This document shows, piece by piece, positions 8,961-17,187 of a stretch of 36,020 nt of DNA; the stretch's first letter is position 1; each line of letters opens with the position of its first letter. The notes under the pieces were generated by a model. It had not been told where the DNA came from. It saw only the letters and a list, made by a program, of their open reading frames with translations, and did not search any database. The position numbers were made by a program, and so were the translations under genes. The stretch is from Alphaproteobacteria bacterium (GTDB taxonomy: Bacteria > Pseudomonadota > Alphaproteobacteria > SHVW01): positions 1-36,020 of the forward strand of contig VGDO01000039.1 in assembly GCA_016869645.1 (NCBI GenBank). Direction: 5' to 3'.

Positions 8961-9873
8961 ACCTCGCGTGGGCCTTGGCGCCCCCTGCCTCGCGACCGAA
9001 CCCCGAGGTCTTGGCCGCGATCTCGGCAACGACCGGGATCAGCGGCGACGACCTGCTCTGGAAATAGACCGCGACATATTCCAGCGACGGTAAGGCCGGC
9101 TTCGGCTTGAGGATGCGCATCTCGCCGCTGGCGACATGGGGCTCGTAATAGGCGGTCGGCAGGATGCTGAGGCCTTGGCCGGAGCGGATCAGCAGCGACA
9201 CCGTGTGCATGCTGTTGCAGAAATTGGTGCGCCGCCAGCTCGCGCCGTTGGCGCGCAGCCATTCGACCGCCATGGCGTGAAGGCTCGAGCTCGGTGACAG
9301 GGATATCAACGGATGCCGCGCCAGGTCGCTCGCCTCTAGCCGGTCCGCAGGCAGGTCGAGCTGCGGGCCGCCGAACCAGTCGAGTTTGACCGTGCCGAGC
9401 GACACGCTACGCAAGTCCGGCTCCTTCAACGGTCCGGCGCAAAGCACGAGGTCCAACTCGCGCGCCCGCAGCTTGCCAATCAAGCCATGTACCAGATCGA
9501 CATCGAAGCGCAGCGACACGTTAGGAAAGCGCCGGTCGATTTCGGCCGTCAGGTCGGTCAGCCAGGTCAATGCGATCAGCTCGGAAAGACCGACGCGCAC
9601 GGTCTCCGCGATCATCTTCGAGTCGGCGACATGCTGCTGGATCTCGCCGGCCACTCCAAGCAGCTGCTCGGCGAGCGGCAGCAGCTCCTGCCCCTTCGCG
9701 GTGAGAATCGACGAGCGATGCGCGCGCTCGAACAGCTTGATGCCCAGAGCGCGCTCCAATTCGCGGATGCGCATGGAAATGGCAGGCTGTGTCGAGTTCA
9801 AATGCTCGGCCGCAGCGCGAAAGCTGCGCAGCTGCGCGACCGCAACGAAGGTCTCGAAGAGCTTGAGGTTCAT
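8914..9873 (-). CDS. LysR-family transcriptional regulator
   Basis: A 319-residue LysR-type regulator. An N-terminal winged helix-turn-helix occupies about residues 1-60 (MNLKLFETFVAVAQLRSFRA, then STQPAISMRIRELERALG), followed by a linker helix and a co-inducer-binding domain. It is divergent from the acyl-CoA synthetase at 9927 with only 53 bases between, the classic arrangement for a LysR protein that controls its divergent neighbour. It probably senses the acid, or its CoA ester, degraded by the downstream genes. The last 20 or so residues are unusually rich in Arg/Ala/Ser and run into the peptidase gene, so this tail may be a read-on extension. Confidence 0.93.
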   Translation of the reverse strand: MNLKLFETFVAVAQLRSFRAAAEHLNSTQPAISMRIRELERALGIKLFERAHRSSILTAKGQELLPLAEQLLGVAGEIQQHVADSKMIAETVRVGLSELIALTWLTDLTAEIDRRFPNVSLRFDVDLVHGLIGKLRARELDLVLCAGPLKEPDLRSVSLGTVKLDWFGGPQLDLPADRLEASDLARHPLISLSPSSSLHAMAVEWLRANGASWRRTNFCNSMHTVSLLIRSGQGLSILPTAYYEPHVASGEMRILKPKPALPSLEYVAVYFQSRSSPLIPVVAEIAAKTSGFGREAGGAKAHARSSRAFPARRRSRRSR

Positions 9874-9903
9874 ATCCCGAACACTATCGCCGAGCCTTCC
9901 TGC

Positions 9904-9927
9904 CTGTGTCAGAGTAGCCTAGCACAG
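9904..9927. promoter_or_regulatory. Candidate LysR operator
   Basis: A dyad of CTGTG (9904-9908) and CACAG (9923-9927), separated by 14 bases, fills much of the 53-base gap between the LysR gene and the divergent synthetase. Size and position fit a LysR recognition site. It touches the GTG I use as the synthetase start, which mildly favours a later start for that gene. Confidence 0.35.
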
Positions 9928-11609
9928 TGCATGCGGCGGGACGCGACGTGTTGGACGCCATCGACAAGGAGAGTGTGCCGCGCCTCGAGCGCGCGGGATT
10001 TCGCCGCGCCGGTACGGCGATGGCTATCCCACTGCCGACGCATAGCAACATTGCAGAAAGTACGGTCGGACGCCACGCGCGCGGCAGGCTAGCCGATCGC
10101 CTGGCACTGCTCTACGAAGCGCCGGATCGGCGTACGCGGAATTTCACGTTCCGTGAGCTCGACGAGGTTTCGTCGCGCCTGGCCTCTGCGCTGGCACGGC
10201 GGGGCGTGCAGCGCGGCCAGCCCGTCGCCATCCACACCGGTCAGCGCCCCGAGACGCTGATCGTTCATCTCGCGGCCTACAAGACGGGCGCGGTGGCGAT
10301 GACGCTGTCGCAGCTCTACGGCCCCGACACGCTTGCCCACGCGTTTCGCGACAGCGGCGCACGGATGCTCTTCACCGAGCGCCACGCCTGGGCGGCAGTA
10401 TCCCACTTGCTCGGCTCGCTTGCTCAGTCGATCGATTGCATCTATCTCGATGACGATGGGCCGGACGGGTACGAACGTCTTGTCCGCGAACCGGTCGGCG
10501 AGTTCCAGCCGGAGATGACCCGCGGCGACGATCCGGCCCTGCTCATGTACACCTCAGGCTCCACCGGCCTGCCCAAGGGGCTTCTGCACGGGCACCGCGT
10601 GCTCGATGCGTACATGCCGACTGTCCGCCTGTTCTACAATCTGGAGACGGAACGGGAAGGGTTGCGCTTCTGGACGCCGGCCGATTGGGCCTGGGTCGGC
10701 GGCCTGCTCGACCTCGTGCTTCCGGCGCTGGTCGAAGGGCATCCGGTGATCGCAGCACCCCATCGCTTCGAAGCCGAGCACAGCTTCGACCTGATGGCGC
10801 GCCATGAAATCACGCATTCCTTCATGACACCGACCGCGCTCAAGCGCCTGGCGGAGCTCGCGGAGCCACAATCTCGCTGGCCGCTCAAGCTGGCGACGGT
10901 GTGCACCGGCGGCGAGAGCCTGCCAAGCGAGGTCGTGCGCTGGTGCGAGCGCGCGATGCGCGCGACGTGCAACGAGTTCTACGGACTGACCGAATTCAAC
11001 CACCTCGTCGGCAATTGCAAGGCGATCTATCCGATCCGGCCGGGCTCGATGGGCAGGGCATACCCGGGCCACCGCACGACCATCGTGGACGATGCGGGCC
11101 GCGAGCTGCCGCCGGGGGAGACAGGCGAGATCGTCGCCCATGTCAGCGATCCGACCCTGTTCCTTGGCTATTGGAATGAACGTGGACTCCCCGACCGGTT
11201 GCGGCTCGGCGATTGGCTGCGCACGAGCGATCTGGCCTATCGGGACGCCGACGGATATTTCTGGTACCAGGGCCGCAACGACGATCTGATCAAGAGCGCA
11301 GGCTATCGAATCGGCCCGGCCGAGGTTGAAGACTGCTTGGTCGCGCACAAGGCTGTCGCCGAGGCGGCCGTGGTCGGCGTGCCCGATCGCGAGCGTGGCG
11401 CGATCGTCAAGGCGTTCATCCGGCTGAGTCCCGGATACGCCGCCGGCGATGCGCTGGCGCGCGAGCTGCAGGAGCACGTCAAATCGCGGCTGGCGGCCTA
11501 CAAATACCCGCGCCAGGTCGAATTCGTCAGCGAGTTCCCGTTGACCAGCTCAGGCAAAATCCGGCGCGGCGAGCTCCGCCGCCGCGAGGCCGAAAAAGCC
11601 GCGACATGA
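9927..11609 (+). CDS. Acyl-CoA synthetase (AMP-forming), paralogue 1
   Basis: A protein of up to 560 residues in the adenylate-forming family, activating a carboxylic acid to acyl-CoA. Visible motifs in order: MYTSGSTGLPKGLLHGHR (ATP binding), FWTPADWAWVGG, NEFYGLTEFNH, TSDLAYRDADGYFWYQGR, KSAGYRIGPAEVED, and the catalytic-Lys region TSSGKIRRGEL near the C terminus. The wording is that of medium-chain/acetyl-type synthetases. It is clearly paralogous to the synthetase at 17188. The start is uncertain: GTG 9927, GTG 9948 or GTG 9975 (the last preceded by AAGGAG) are all possible. Its stop overlaps the next ATG (ATGA), so it is translationally coupled to the thiolase-like gene. Confidence 0.92.
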   Translation: MHAAGRDVLDAIDKESVPRLERAGFRRAGTAMAIPLPTHSNIAESTVGRHARGRLADRLALLYEAPDRRTRNFTFRELDEVSSRLASALARRGVQRGQPVAIHTGQRPETLIVHLAAYKTGAVAMTLSQLYGPDTLAHAFRDSGARMLFTERHAWAAVSHLLGSLAQSIDCIYLDDDGPDGYERLVREPVGEFQPEMTRGDDPALLMYTSGSTGLPKGLLHGHRVLDAYMPTVRLFYNLETEREGLRFWTPADWAWVGGLLDLVLPALVEGHPVIAAPHRFEAEHSFDLMARHEITHSFMTPTALKRLAELAEPQSRWPLKLATVCTGGESLPSEVVRWCERAMRATCNEFYGLTEFNHLVGNCKAIYPIRPGSMGRAYPGHRTTIVDDAGRELPPGETGEIVAHVSDPTLFLGYWNERGLPDRLRLGDWLRTSDLAYRDADGYFWYQGRNDDLIKSAGYRIGPAEVEDCLVAHKAVAEAAVVGVPDRERGAIVKAFIRLSPGYAAGDALARELQEHVKSRLAAYKYPRQVEFVSEFPLTSSGKIRRGELRRREAEKAAT

Positions 11610-12790
11610 CCCGCCCCGCGGTTTACGTCATCGGCGATGCCGTTCGTCCATTCGGTCGCGCCAAGGACGGATCGACGCCGCGCGATTGGATAAGGCAGGT
11701 TGCCCATGCCGCCATCGAAGATGCTGGTATCGCGGCCGTCGACATTGATTCCATCGTCCTCGGATCGGAGAGCGATCATCTCACACTGCAACTGAGTCCG
11801 GCCGCTCTCATGTGCGACGAAATCGGCCTGGCCGGGCGGCCGGTCATGCGAGTCGAGATGGGCGGCGCGAGCGGCGCTGCGGCGGTCGACGCCGGCGCGG
11901 CGCAGATCATGGCCGGCATGGCGCGTTTCGTTCTCGTCATTGGTTTCGAGCACGCGGCAAGCCACCTCGCGCCGGACGATGTCAGGCTGCTCTACGGTCT
12001 GTCCTTCGACGCCGACATCGAGGGTCTGGCCGGCGTGCAGGCGGTGCATCTCTATGCGCTTTCGATTGCCGAGCATTGTCGGCAACTGGGCACGACCGAG
12101 CGCGACCTCGCGGCCGTCGCAGTGAAGAACCGCGGCAACGCCGCGCTCAACCCTCTGGCCCACCGTCGTGTGCCGGTTTCGCTCGATGAGGTGCTGGCAT
12201 CGCCTTCGGTGAGCACGCCCTACAAGGTACTCGACTGCAGTGCGCTCAGCGATGGCGCCGCCGCCATCGTCCTGGCCGCGAAGGATGCGGCGCCGCGCCG
12301 TCCGCGACGTGGCGTGAGGATCGCCGCGGCCGCGTCGGCGAGCGACGCCGTGCGGCTTGGCGACCGTCGCGCATGGCACCGCTTCGAGGCCAAGCGGCGC
12401 GCGGCCGCGGCGGCCTACCGACAGGCCGACATCGCTGACCCGGTCGCGGCGATCGGCATGGCTGAAGTCTATGACGCCTTCAGCGGCGCCGAGCTGCAAT
12501 CGCTCGAGATGCTGGGCTTGGCGCCGGAAGGCAGGGCCGCATGGCTGCTGTCGGACGGCATGTTCGAGCGCGACGGCCGGCTGCCAGTCAACTTGTCGGG
12601 CGGACTGATCGGACAGGGCGGCGCGCCGGGCGCGACCGGCATTGCGCAGATTGCGGGGCTGACGCGCATGCTGCAGGGACGCTATTGGCCCGAGCTGCAG
12701 CCGCAACGAACGACCCGCTACGCGCTCGCCGATGCGCACTCCGGCGTCGGTACGGTGTCGGTCGTGCATGTGCTGGAGGGAACGGGATGA
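11606..12790 (+). CDS. Thiolase-fold protein lacking catalytic Cys and His; probable aldolase
   Basis: A 394-residue protein of the SCP-x/lipid-transfer thiolase-like family. The fold signatures are all there: VEMGGASGAAA near residues 83-93, AEVYDAFSGAEL near 287-298, and NLSGGLIGQGGAPGATG ending at 345. However, the position of the nucleophilic Cys (VExACASG in true thiolases) is Gly87, and the His of GHPxGATG is Gly339. It therefore should not do thiolysis. Tyr289 sits in the AEVYDAF motif, where Ltp2-type retro-aldolases are reported to use tyrosines. It is coupled by ATGA overlaps to the synthetase before it and the DUF35 gene after it. Ltp2 acts with a DUF35 partner, so I infer retro-aldol cleavage of a 3-hydroxyacyl-CoA. 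Confidence 0.85.
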   Translation: MTRPAVYVIGDAVRPFGRAKDGSTPRDWIRQVAHAAIEDAGIAAVDIDSIVLGSESDHLTLQLSPAALMCDEIGLAGRPVMRVEMGGASGAAAVDAGAAQIMAGMARFVLVIGFEHAASHLAPDDVRLLYGLSFDADIEGLAGVQAVHLYALSIAEHCRQLGTTERDLAAVAVKNRGNAALNPLAHRRVPVSLDEVLASPSVSTPYKVLDCSALSDGAAAIVLAAKDAAPRRPRRGVRIAAAASASDAVRLGDRRAWHRFEAKRRAAAAAYRQADIADPVAAIGMAEVYDAFSGAELQSLEMLGLAPEGRAAWLLSDGMFERDGRLPVNLSGGLIGQGGAPGATGIAQIAGLTRMLQGRYWPELQPQRTTRYALADAHSGVGTVSVVHVLEGTG

Positions 12791-13239
12791 ACCCCGACGA
12801 GCCGTCCGCCGATATCGTGCGCGCAGGCCTGACCTTCTCATGGCGCTACTCCCATGGCCTGGGAGCGTTGGCGCCCTTCTTCGCGGCGTTGACGCAGGGT
12901 CGAGCGCTGGCTACGCAGTGCCCGAGCTGCAGGACCACATGGTTTCCGCCGCGCATGACCTGTCCCGACCATGGACCGCTCGCGCAATGGCGAGAGCTGG
13001 CGGGAGTTGGCACCGTTATGACCGTGACGCGGACGACTCTGTCGTTGCCCTTGACGGGGCGTGGCGCCGCTGCCGTGATGGCGCTGATCGCCATGGACGG
13101 CGCATCCAATCTGGTCGTTGGCAGGATTGCCGGTGCGATGGACGCCGAACCGGGCGCGCGAGTCCGGTTGGCAGTCGACGCCGGGGCGACGGTGCATCCC
13201 ATCCAGTCGATGGTGTTCGAGATCGTTGGCGGGCGCTAA
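12787..13239 (+). CDS. DUF35 zinc-ribbon/OB-fold protein, partner of thiolase-like protein
   Basis: A 150-residue protein with the DUF35 layout: an N-terminal helix, a rubredoxin-like zinc ribbon and an OB fold. The ribbon reads QCPSC (Cys45, Cys48), then FPPRMTCPDH (Cys59, His62), so the usual fourth Cys is His. The OB part begins at WRELAGVGTVMTVT. In known pairs (Ltp2/ChsH2, and archaeal thiolase/HMG-CoA-synthase complexes) the DUF35 protein binds the thiolase-fold enzyme and helps place the CoA. Its ATG overlaps the stop of the thiolase-like gene, as expected for obligate partners. The ORF can be extended upstream in frame, but the coupled ATG at 12787 gives the normal family length. Confidence 0.87.
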   Translation: MNPDEPSADIVRAGLTFSWRYSHGLGALAPFFAALTQGRALATQCPSCRTTWFPPRMTCPDHGPLAQWRELAGVGTVMTVTRTTLSLPLTGRGAAAVMALIAMDGASNLVVGRIAGAMDAEPGARVRLAVDAGATVHPIQSMVFEIVGGR

Positions 13240-14048
13240 GAGCCCGCCGCGTCGTTCAGGCGCCAGTCGTAGTGGTGCCGGGCGATCGCGCCGATGCCGG
13301 CGAGCCGCCCTGCCAAGGGCGCTGTCGCGTAGCGGCGCAGATGTTCGAACACGCCGGAGTCGGAGTTGCCGAAATCTTCCTTGAACCAGACATAGATGCT
13401 GCACACCGACAGACCGTCCGGCTCGAAGCGCACGCCGCGCGGGCTGTTGACGAAGTCGCGGGCGGCTTGCTCGAGCTCGGCCGAGAGCGCCCGGCCGCTG
13501 AACGGCGTGGGTCGCAGATTTGGACAGCCGAGCGACGCGCAATTGACGGCGTAGTGGATGAGCGGATCGCGCCAGTTGCGTCTGAGTATGCGGTGCTCGA
13601 TATCGTTCAGGCTGAGCGCCGCGCCCTCGACCGTGATGACGGGCTTGTTCCAGGGGCCGCCGCCGAGCCAGATCGGCAGAAGGCCGATCCGGCGAATGCT
13701 CGTCACCGGATAGTTCCGAAGCACAAGCCGCAACGTCGTCGCGTTGTAGACGTTGGCCCAGAATGCGAATTGCTCCGCCCGGTCAAAGCTGCTGATGGCC
13801 ACCCGCGCGCAGGCGGCGAGATAGCTCTCGAGCGCGGCGATGTCGGCCGCTTCGAATTCGCCATAGGCGACGCGCGTCGCGCCGTCCGATGCCGGCCTGA
13901 CGTAGCGCGAGAAAAGACGGGCAAGCGGCGCATGGTCAATCGCTGCGTGATTGGCCGAATCGTGCTGCTTCCACCGCCGCCAGCGTTGCGCGCGGCCGGG
14001 AAACAGGCGCTTCTCGAGCAGCGCTTTCTGCCTGTATAGCCAGTTCAC
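13236..14048 (-). CDS. DUF547 domain protein
   Basis: A 270-residue DUF547 protein. The family motifs FAFWANVYNATTLRLVL, then IEHRIL, and NCASLGCPNLR are plain, with conserved Cys residues in the last. The function of the family is unknown; the Cys/Asn/His pattern has been compared with papain-like or transglutaminase-like folds. There is no signal peptide (start MNWLYRQKALLEKRLFPGR), so it would be cytosolic unless the start is wrong. It is convergent with the DUF35 gene, sharing 4 bases at the stops, and divergent from the TRAP operon. It breaks an otherwise rightward catabolic island and may be unrelated to it. Confidence 0.88.
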   Translation of the reverse strand: MNWLYRQKALLEKRLFPGRAQRWRRWKQHDSANHAAIDHAPLARLFSRYVRPASDGATRVAYGEFEAADIAALESYLAACARVAISSFDRAEQFAFWANVYNATTLRLVLRNYPVTSIRRIGLLPIWLGGGPWNKPVITVEGAALSLNDIEHRILRRNWRDPLIHYAVNCASLGCPNLRPTPFSGRALSAELEQAARDFVNSPRGVRFEPDGLSVCSIYVWFKEDFGNSDSGVFEHLRRYATAPLAGRLAGIGAIARHHYDWRLNDAAGS

Positions 14049-14063
14049 GGGGATAGATCAGGA

Positions 14064-14098
14064 TTTTTGATCGAAACCCATAAGAATTTATTACTATT
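14064..14098 (+). promoter_or_regulatory. AT-rich segment with possible TRAP operon promoter
   Basis: The 149-base gap 14049-14197 contains an AT-rich island unlike its surroundings. TTGATC at 14067-14072 could be a -35 and TACTAT at 14092-14097 a -10, but the 19-base spacer is long. A GATC..GATC dyad (14056-14072) overlaps the -35. This is the likely region for initiation of the dctP transcript; the exact boxes are uncertain. Confidence 0.25.
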
Positions 14099-14197
14099 CA
14101 TGATAGCACGGCCCGGTTCAGGATCACAGACGGCAGCAGTCGGCGCCGCGCGCGGCGAGAAAGATCTGCGCCGATAACCATGTAGGGGGAGACGGTG

Positions 14198-15229
14198 ATG
14201 ATCACTCGTAGGGTTGCTTGCTTCCTTGGCGTCGCTGCCGCTCTGGCGGCTGGGCCGGCGTTGGCGCAGTCCAAGCTGACACTGCGCATGAATCACCAGA
14301 TGGCCGCCAACACGGCGGGCTCAATCGTTGACCAGTGGTTTGCCGACGAGGTGCGCAAGCGCACCAACGGCGCGGTCGACACCAAGGTCTTCTTCTCGAA
14401 CGGCCTCGGCGAGGTCAAGGAGACGCTGTCGCTGCTCGAGACTGGCGCCATCGACATGGCGGCGCTGTCGCCGGGCTACTTCCCCGACCAACTGCCGTTC
14501 TTCACCGCGCCAAATTCGATCCCGATGGCGATCGACAACATTGATCAGGCTTACGTGATCAGCAAACGCTTCTTGGCCGAGGTGCCGGCTTTCATGCAGG
14601 AGGCCCAGTCGAAGAAGCTGCGCCCGCTGTTCTTCCACGTGCTCAACCCCTACCTTCTGGTCGGGAAGGAGCAGATCTCCACGGTCGATCAGCTGAAGGG
14701 CAAGAAGTTCCGCACCTGGGGCTCCGACTTGCCGCGCATGGCGCAGGCGATCGGCGCCACGCCTGTGACGCTGGGCGTGACCGAGCTCTATGAGGGGCTG
14801 CTGCGCGGTGTCGTTGACGTCATTCCCTTCTCGGTCGACCTGATGCAGAACTACAAGGTCTACGAGGTCGCCAAGCACGTCATGGAAGTGACGATCTGGG
14901 ACGGCCCGACCTGGGGCGTATGGATCGGCGACAAGGCATGGGCCAAGCTGACGCCCGCCCAGCAGAGGATCGTCACGGAGGTGGCGGACGAGGCCGCCAA
15001 GCGCGACCTCGAAGCGGTGCGCAAGGCGGCCGACGATTCGCGCGCGTTCCTGCTGTCGCAGGGGGTGAAGATCCATCCCTTCCCGGCTGCCGAACTCGCG
15101 AAATGGCGCGCTGCTCTGCCAAACTACTTCGATGAGTTCATCGCCAAGCAGGAAAAGGCCGGCAAGGGCTCCGATGCCCGCAAGATGGTCGAGATCTGGA
15201 AGCAGGTCGTCGCCGCGCCGAAGAGCTAG
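14198..15229 (+). CDS. dctP: TRAP transporter substrate-binding protein (DctP family)
   Basis: A 343-residue periplasmic binding protein of a tripartite ATP-independent transporter. A signal peptide (ITRRVACFLGVAAALAAGP, cleavage after ALA) precedes the mature start QSKLTLRMNH. The family core LKGKKFRTWGSDLPRMAQAI contains the Arg that usually clamps the substrate carboxylate, followed by TPVTLGVTELYEGLLRGVVD. The ATG at 14198 is preferred to the GTG one codon earlier because of the spacing to the GGGGGAG ribosome site. It heads the dctPQM set and presumably captures the acid degraded by the downstream CoA enzymes. The ligand is unknown. Confidence 0.93.
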   Translation: MITRRVACFLGVAAALAAGPALAQSKLTLRMNHQMAANTAGSIVDQWFADEVRKRTNGAVDTKVFFSNGLGEVKETLSLLETGAIDMAALSPGYFPDQLPFFTAPNSIPMAIDNIDQAYVISKRFLAEVPAFMQEAQSKKLRPLFFHVLNPYLLVGKEQISTVDQLKGKKFRTWGSDLPRMAQAIGATPVTLGVTELYEGLLRGVVDVIPFSVDLMQNYKVYEVAKHVMEVTIWDGPTWGVWIGDKAWAKLTPAQQRIVTEVADEAAKRDLEAVRKAADDSRAFLLSQGVKIHPFPAAELAKWRAALPNYFDEFIAKQEKAGKGSDARKMVEIWKQVVAAPKS

Positions 15230-15248
15230 ACTCTTGAGCCCCGAGGCA

Positions 15249-15274
15249 GTCCGGCGCAGGCTTCGGCGCCGGAC
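15249..15274 (+). terminator. Intercistronic hairpin between dctP and dctQ
   Basis: GTCCGGCGC (15249-15257) and GCGCCGGAC (15266-15274) form a perfect 9-base-pair stem with an 8-base loop in the 121-base gap after dctP. There is no clean T-run after it. It more likely stabilises the dctP message, or partly attenuates, so that binding protein exceeds permease, than acts as a full terminator. Confidence 0.5.
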
Positions 15275-15350
15275 CGCCCGTTCTTCCCAATTCCATTTCG
15301 AGATGTGATGCCCGGACTGTAAGGCTCGGGCGGAGAGGCACCGGCGATTC

Positions 15351-15860
15351 ATGTCGGTTGTGCTTGCCAAGATCACTCAGCTCTGCGCCGTGTTGTCGGG
15401 CATTGCGCTGCTGGCCATGGCCTTCCTCGGCGTGGCCGACATTCTCGGCATTCACCTGCTGGGGCAACCGGTTCCGGGCGTCGTCGAGCTGACCAGCAGC
15501 CTAATGGTGGTCAGCATCTTCTTCGGTCTGCCGATCACCGAAGCGCGCGGCAAGAATGTGCGCATCGAGATCCTGATCGACCGCGCGCCACCTGCGCTCA
15601 AGCGCGTGCTTGGCATCATCTCGCGGCTGACCATGGTGGCGCTGTTCAGCCTGATTGCCTGGTTCGGCTGGCAGTCCTTCGTGCGAAGCGTGGTGACCAA
15701 CGAGTTCGCTCAGGGGCTGATCGAGGTGCCCTACTGGCCGTCGCGGCTGGCGCTCGTCGTCGGCGCCGTGCTGGTGGCCATCCATGCCTTCCATGCTGGC
15801 TTCAGGGAATTTCGTTCGGGGCATCTCGAGCAGGACGCGGATACAACATGGAAAGTCTGA
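15351..15860 (+). CDS. dctQ: TRAP transporter small permease (DctQ family)
   Basis: A 169-residue membrane protein with four hydrophobic helices, the standard plan of the small TRAP subunit. Characteristic stretches are the first helix (AVLSGIALLAMAFLGVADIL), GVVELTSSLMVVSIFFGLPITEARGKNVRIEIL, and the third to fourth helix segment with WFGWQSFV. It forms the inner-membrane permease with DctM, whose start overlaps its 3' end by 13 bases. Sodium-coupled uptake of carboxylates is the usual role. Confidence 0.9.
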   Translation: MSVVLAKITQLCAVLSGIALLAMAFLGVADILGIHLLGQPVPGVVELTSSLMVVSIFFGLPITEARGKNVRIEILIDRAPPALKRVLGIISRLTMVALFSLIAWFGWQSFVRSVVTNEFAQGLIEVPYWPSRLALVVGAVLVAIHAFHAGFREFRSGHLEQDADTTWKV

Positions 15861-17161
15861 CCATCGGCTATACCTGTGTCGGCATCCTGCTGATTCTGCT
15901 GTTCGCGGGAGTGCCGGTCGCGGCGGCCATGGGGCTGCTGGGCATCGCCGGCATGATCCTGGCGGTGAGCGAAGGCTTCGCCTTCGGCCAGCTGCGCACG
16001 CTGCCCTACCAGGTGACCAGCAACTATGGCTACGCGGTACTGCCGCTGTTCGTGCTCATGGGCACGATCGCCGGCGCCTCGGGCATGACAGAGCGTCTGT
16101 TTTTCGCGACCGAGGCGTGGATGCGCCGCATCCGCGGTGGGCTCTACCAGGCGGTCGTGGTCGGCTCGGCTCTGTTCGCCGCGATCAATGGCTCGACCAC
16201 GGTCAGCGCCGTGCTGTTCATGCGTCTGGCCTATCCGGAGATGCTGAAGTACGGCTATCCGCGCAGCCTCTCGATTGGCGCGATCGCCGCGACCGGCAGC
16301 TTCGCGGCGATGATACCGCCGTCGATCACCATGGTGCTCTACGCGATCATCTGTGAGGTCTCGGTCGGCCAGCTGCTGATCGCCGGCATTCTGCCGGGCA
16401 TATTGACGGCGGCGGTCTATCTGATCGGTATCGGGGTCATCGTGCGCCTGCGGCCAGACATGGCGCCGCCGATCCGCGAAGCGGCGAGTCCGGCCGTGAA
16501 GCTCAAGGCGATCGCCGAGACCTGGCCCATCATCCTGCTGATCATGACCATCTCCGTCGGCATTTACACCGGGCTGTTCGCGCCCAGCGCCGCCGGCGCC
16601 GTCGGCGCCGTCGGCTGCTTTGTGCTGGCGCTGTGGATTTTCCATGGCCGCTTCAAGGCCTGGCTGCCCCAGGCGATGGGCGATGCCGCGTCGGTGAGCT
16701 GCATCATCTTCGGCATACTGATCGGAGGGCTGCTCTATTCGCGCATGATCGTCGTCACCGGCGTGATCGACGATTTTGTCGGCATTGTCGGCGCGATCGC
16801 CTCGACCAAGCTCGCCTTCCTCGTGCTCGTCTGCATCTTCTATCTCATTGTTGGCTGCTTCCTCGACACGACGTCGATGATGATCGTCACGCTGCCCTTC
16901 ATCTTCCCGGCAGCCATGCAGTACGACATCGACCCGATCTGGTTCGGTATTCTCATCGTGAAGCTCGTCGAGATCGCCGTCATCACACCGCCGGTCGGAC
17001 TCAATCTTTTTGCCGTCATGAGCGTTGTCGATAAGCAGACGACGTGGTCACATCTCGTCCGCGGCGTCACGCCGTTCATTTTTCTCGAGATGATCGTTCT
17101 CCTAACACTCGTGGCGTTTCCGGAAATTTCCACCTGGTTGCCGCGCACCATGCTGGGTTAG
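15848..17161 (+). CDS. dctM: TRAP transporter large permease (DctM family)
   Basis: A 437-residue inner-membrane protein with about twelve hydrophobic helices. Family landmarks include an early GVPVAAAMGLLGIAGM segment, GSALFAAINGSTTVSAVLFM, a SFAAMIPPSITMVLYAI motif (GxxxPPS type) and the C-terminal mirror VEIAVITPPVGLNLFAVMSV. It is the ion-coupled translocation channel fed by DctP. It is translationally linked to dctQ (13-base overlap) and followed after 26 bases by an acyl-CoA synthetase, implying that import and CoA activation share a transcript. Confidence 0.93.
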   Translation: MESLTIGYTCVGILLILLFAGVPVAAAMGLLGIAGMILAVSEGFAFGQLRTLPYQVTSNYGYAVLPLFVLMGTIAGASGMTERLFFATEAWMRRIRGGLYQAVVVGSALFAAINGSTTVSAVLFMRLAYPEMLKYGYPRSLSIGAIAATGSFAAMIPPSITMVLYAIICEVSVGQLLIAGILPGILTAAVYLIGIGVIVRLRPDMAPPIREAASPAVKLKAIAETWPIILLIMTISVGIYTGLFAPSAAGAVGAVGCFVLALWIFHGRFKAWLPQAMGDAASVSCIIFGILIGGLLYSRMIVVTGVIDDFVGIVGAIASTKLAFLVLVCIFYLIVGCFLDTTSMMIVTLPFIFPAAMQYDIDPIWFGILIVKLVEIAVITPPVGLNLFAVMSVVDKQTTWSHLVRGVTPFIFLEMIVLLTLVAFPEISTWLPRTMLG

Positions 17162-17187
17162 CGCGCATTCCGCGCTCGAACGAGCTC

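Noticed and set aside
11606..12790. Annotation as acetyl-CoA acetyltransferase
   Set aside because: The Cys and His required for thiolysis are both Gly, so the standard name would mislead.
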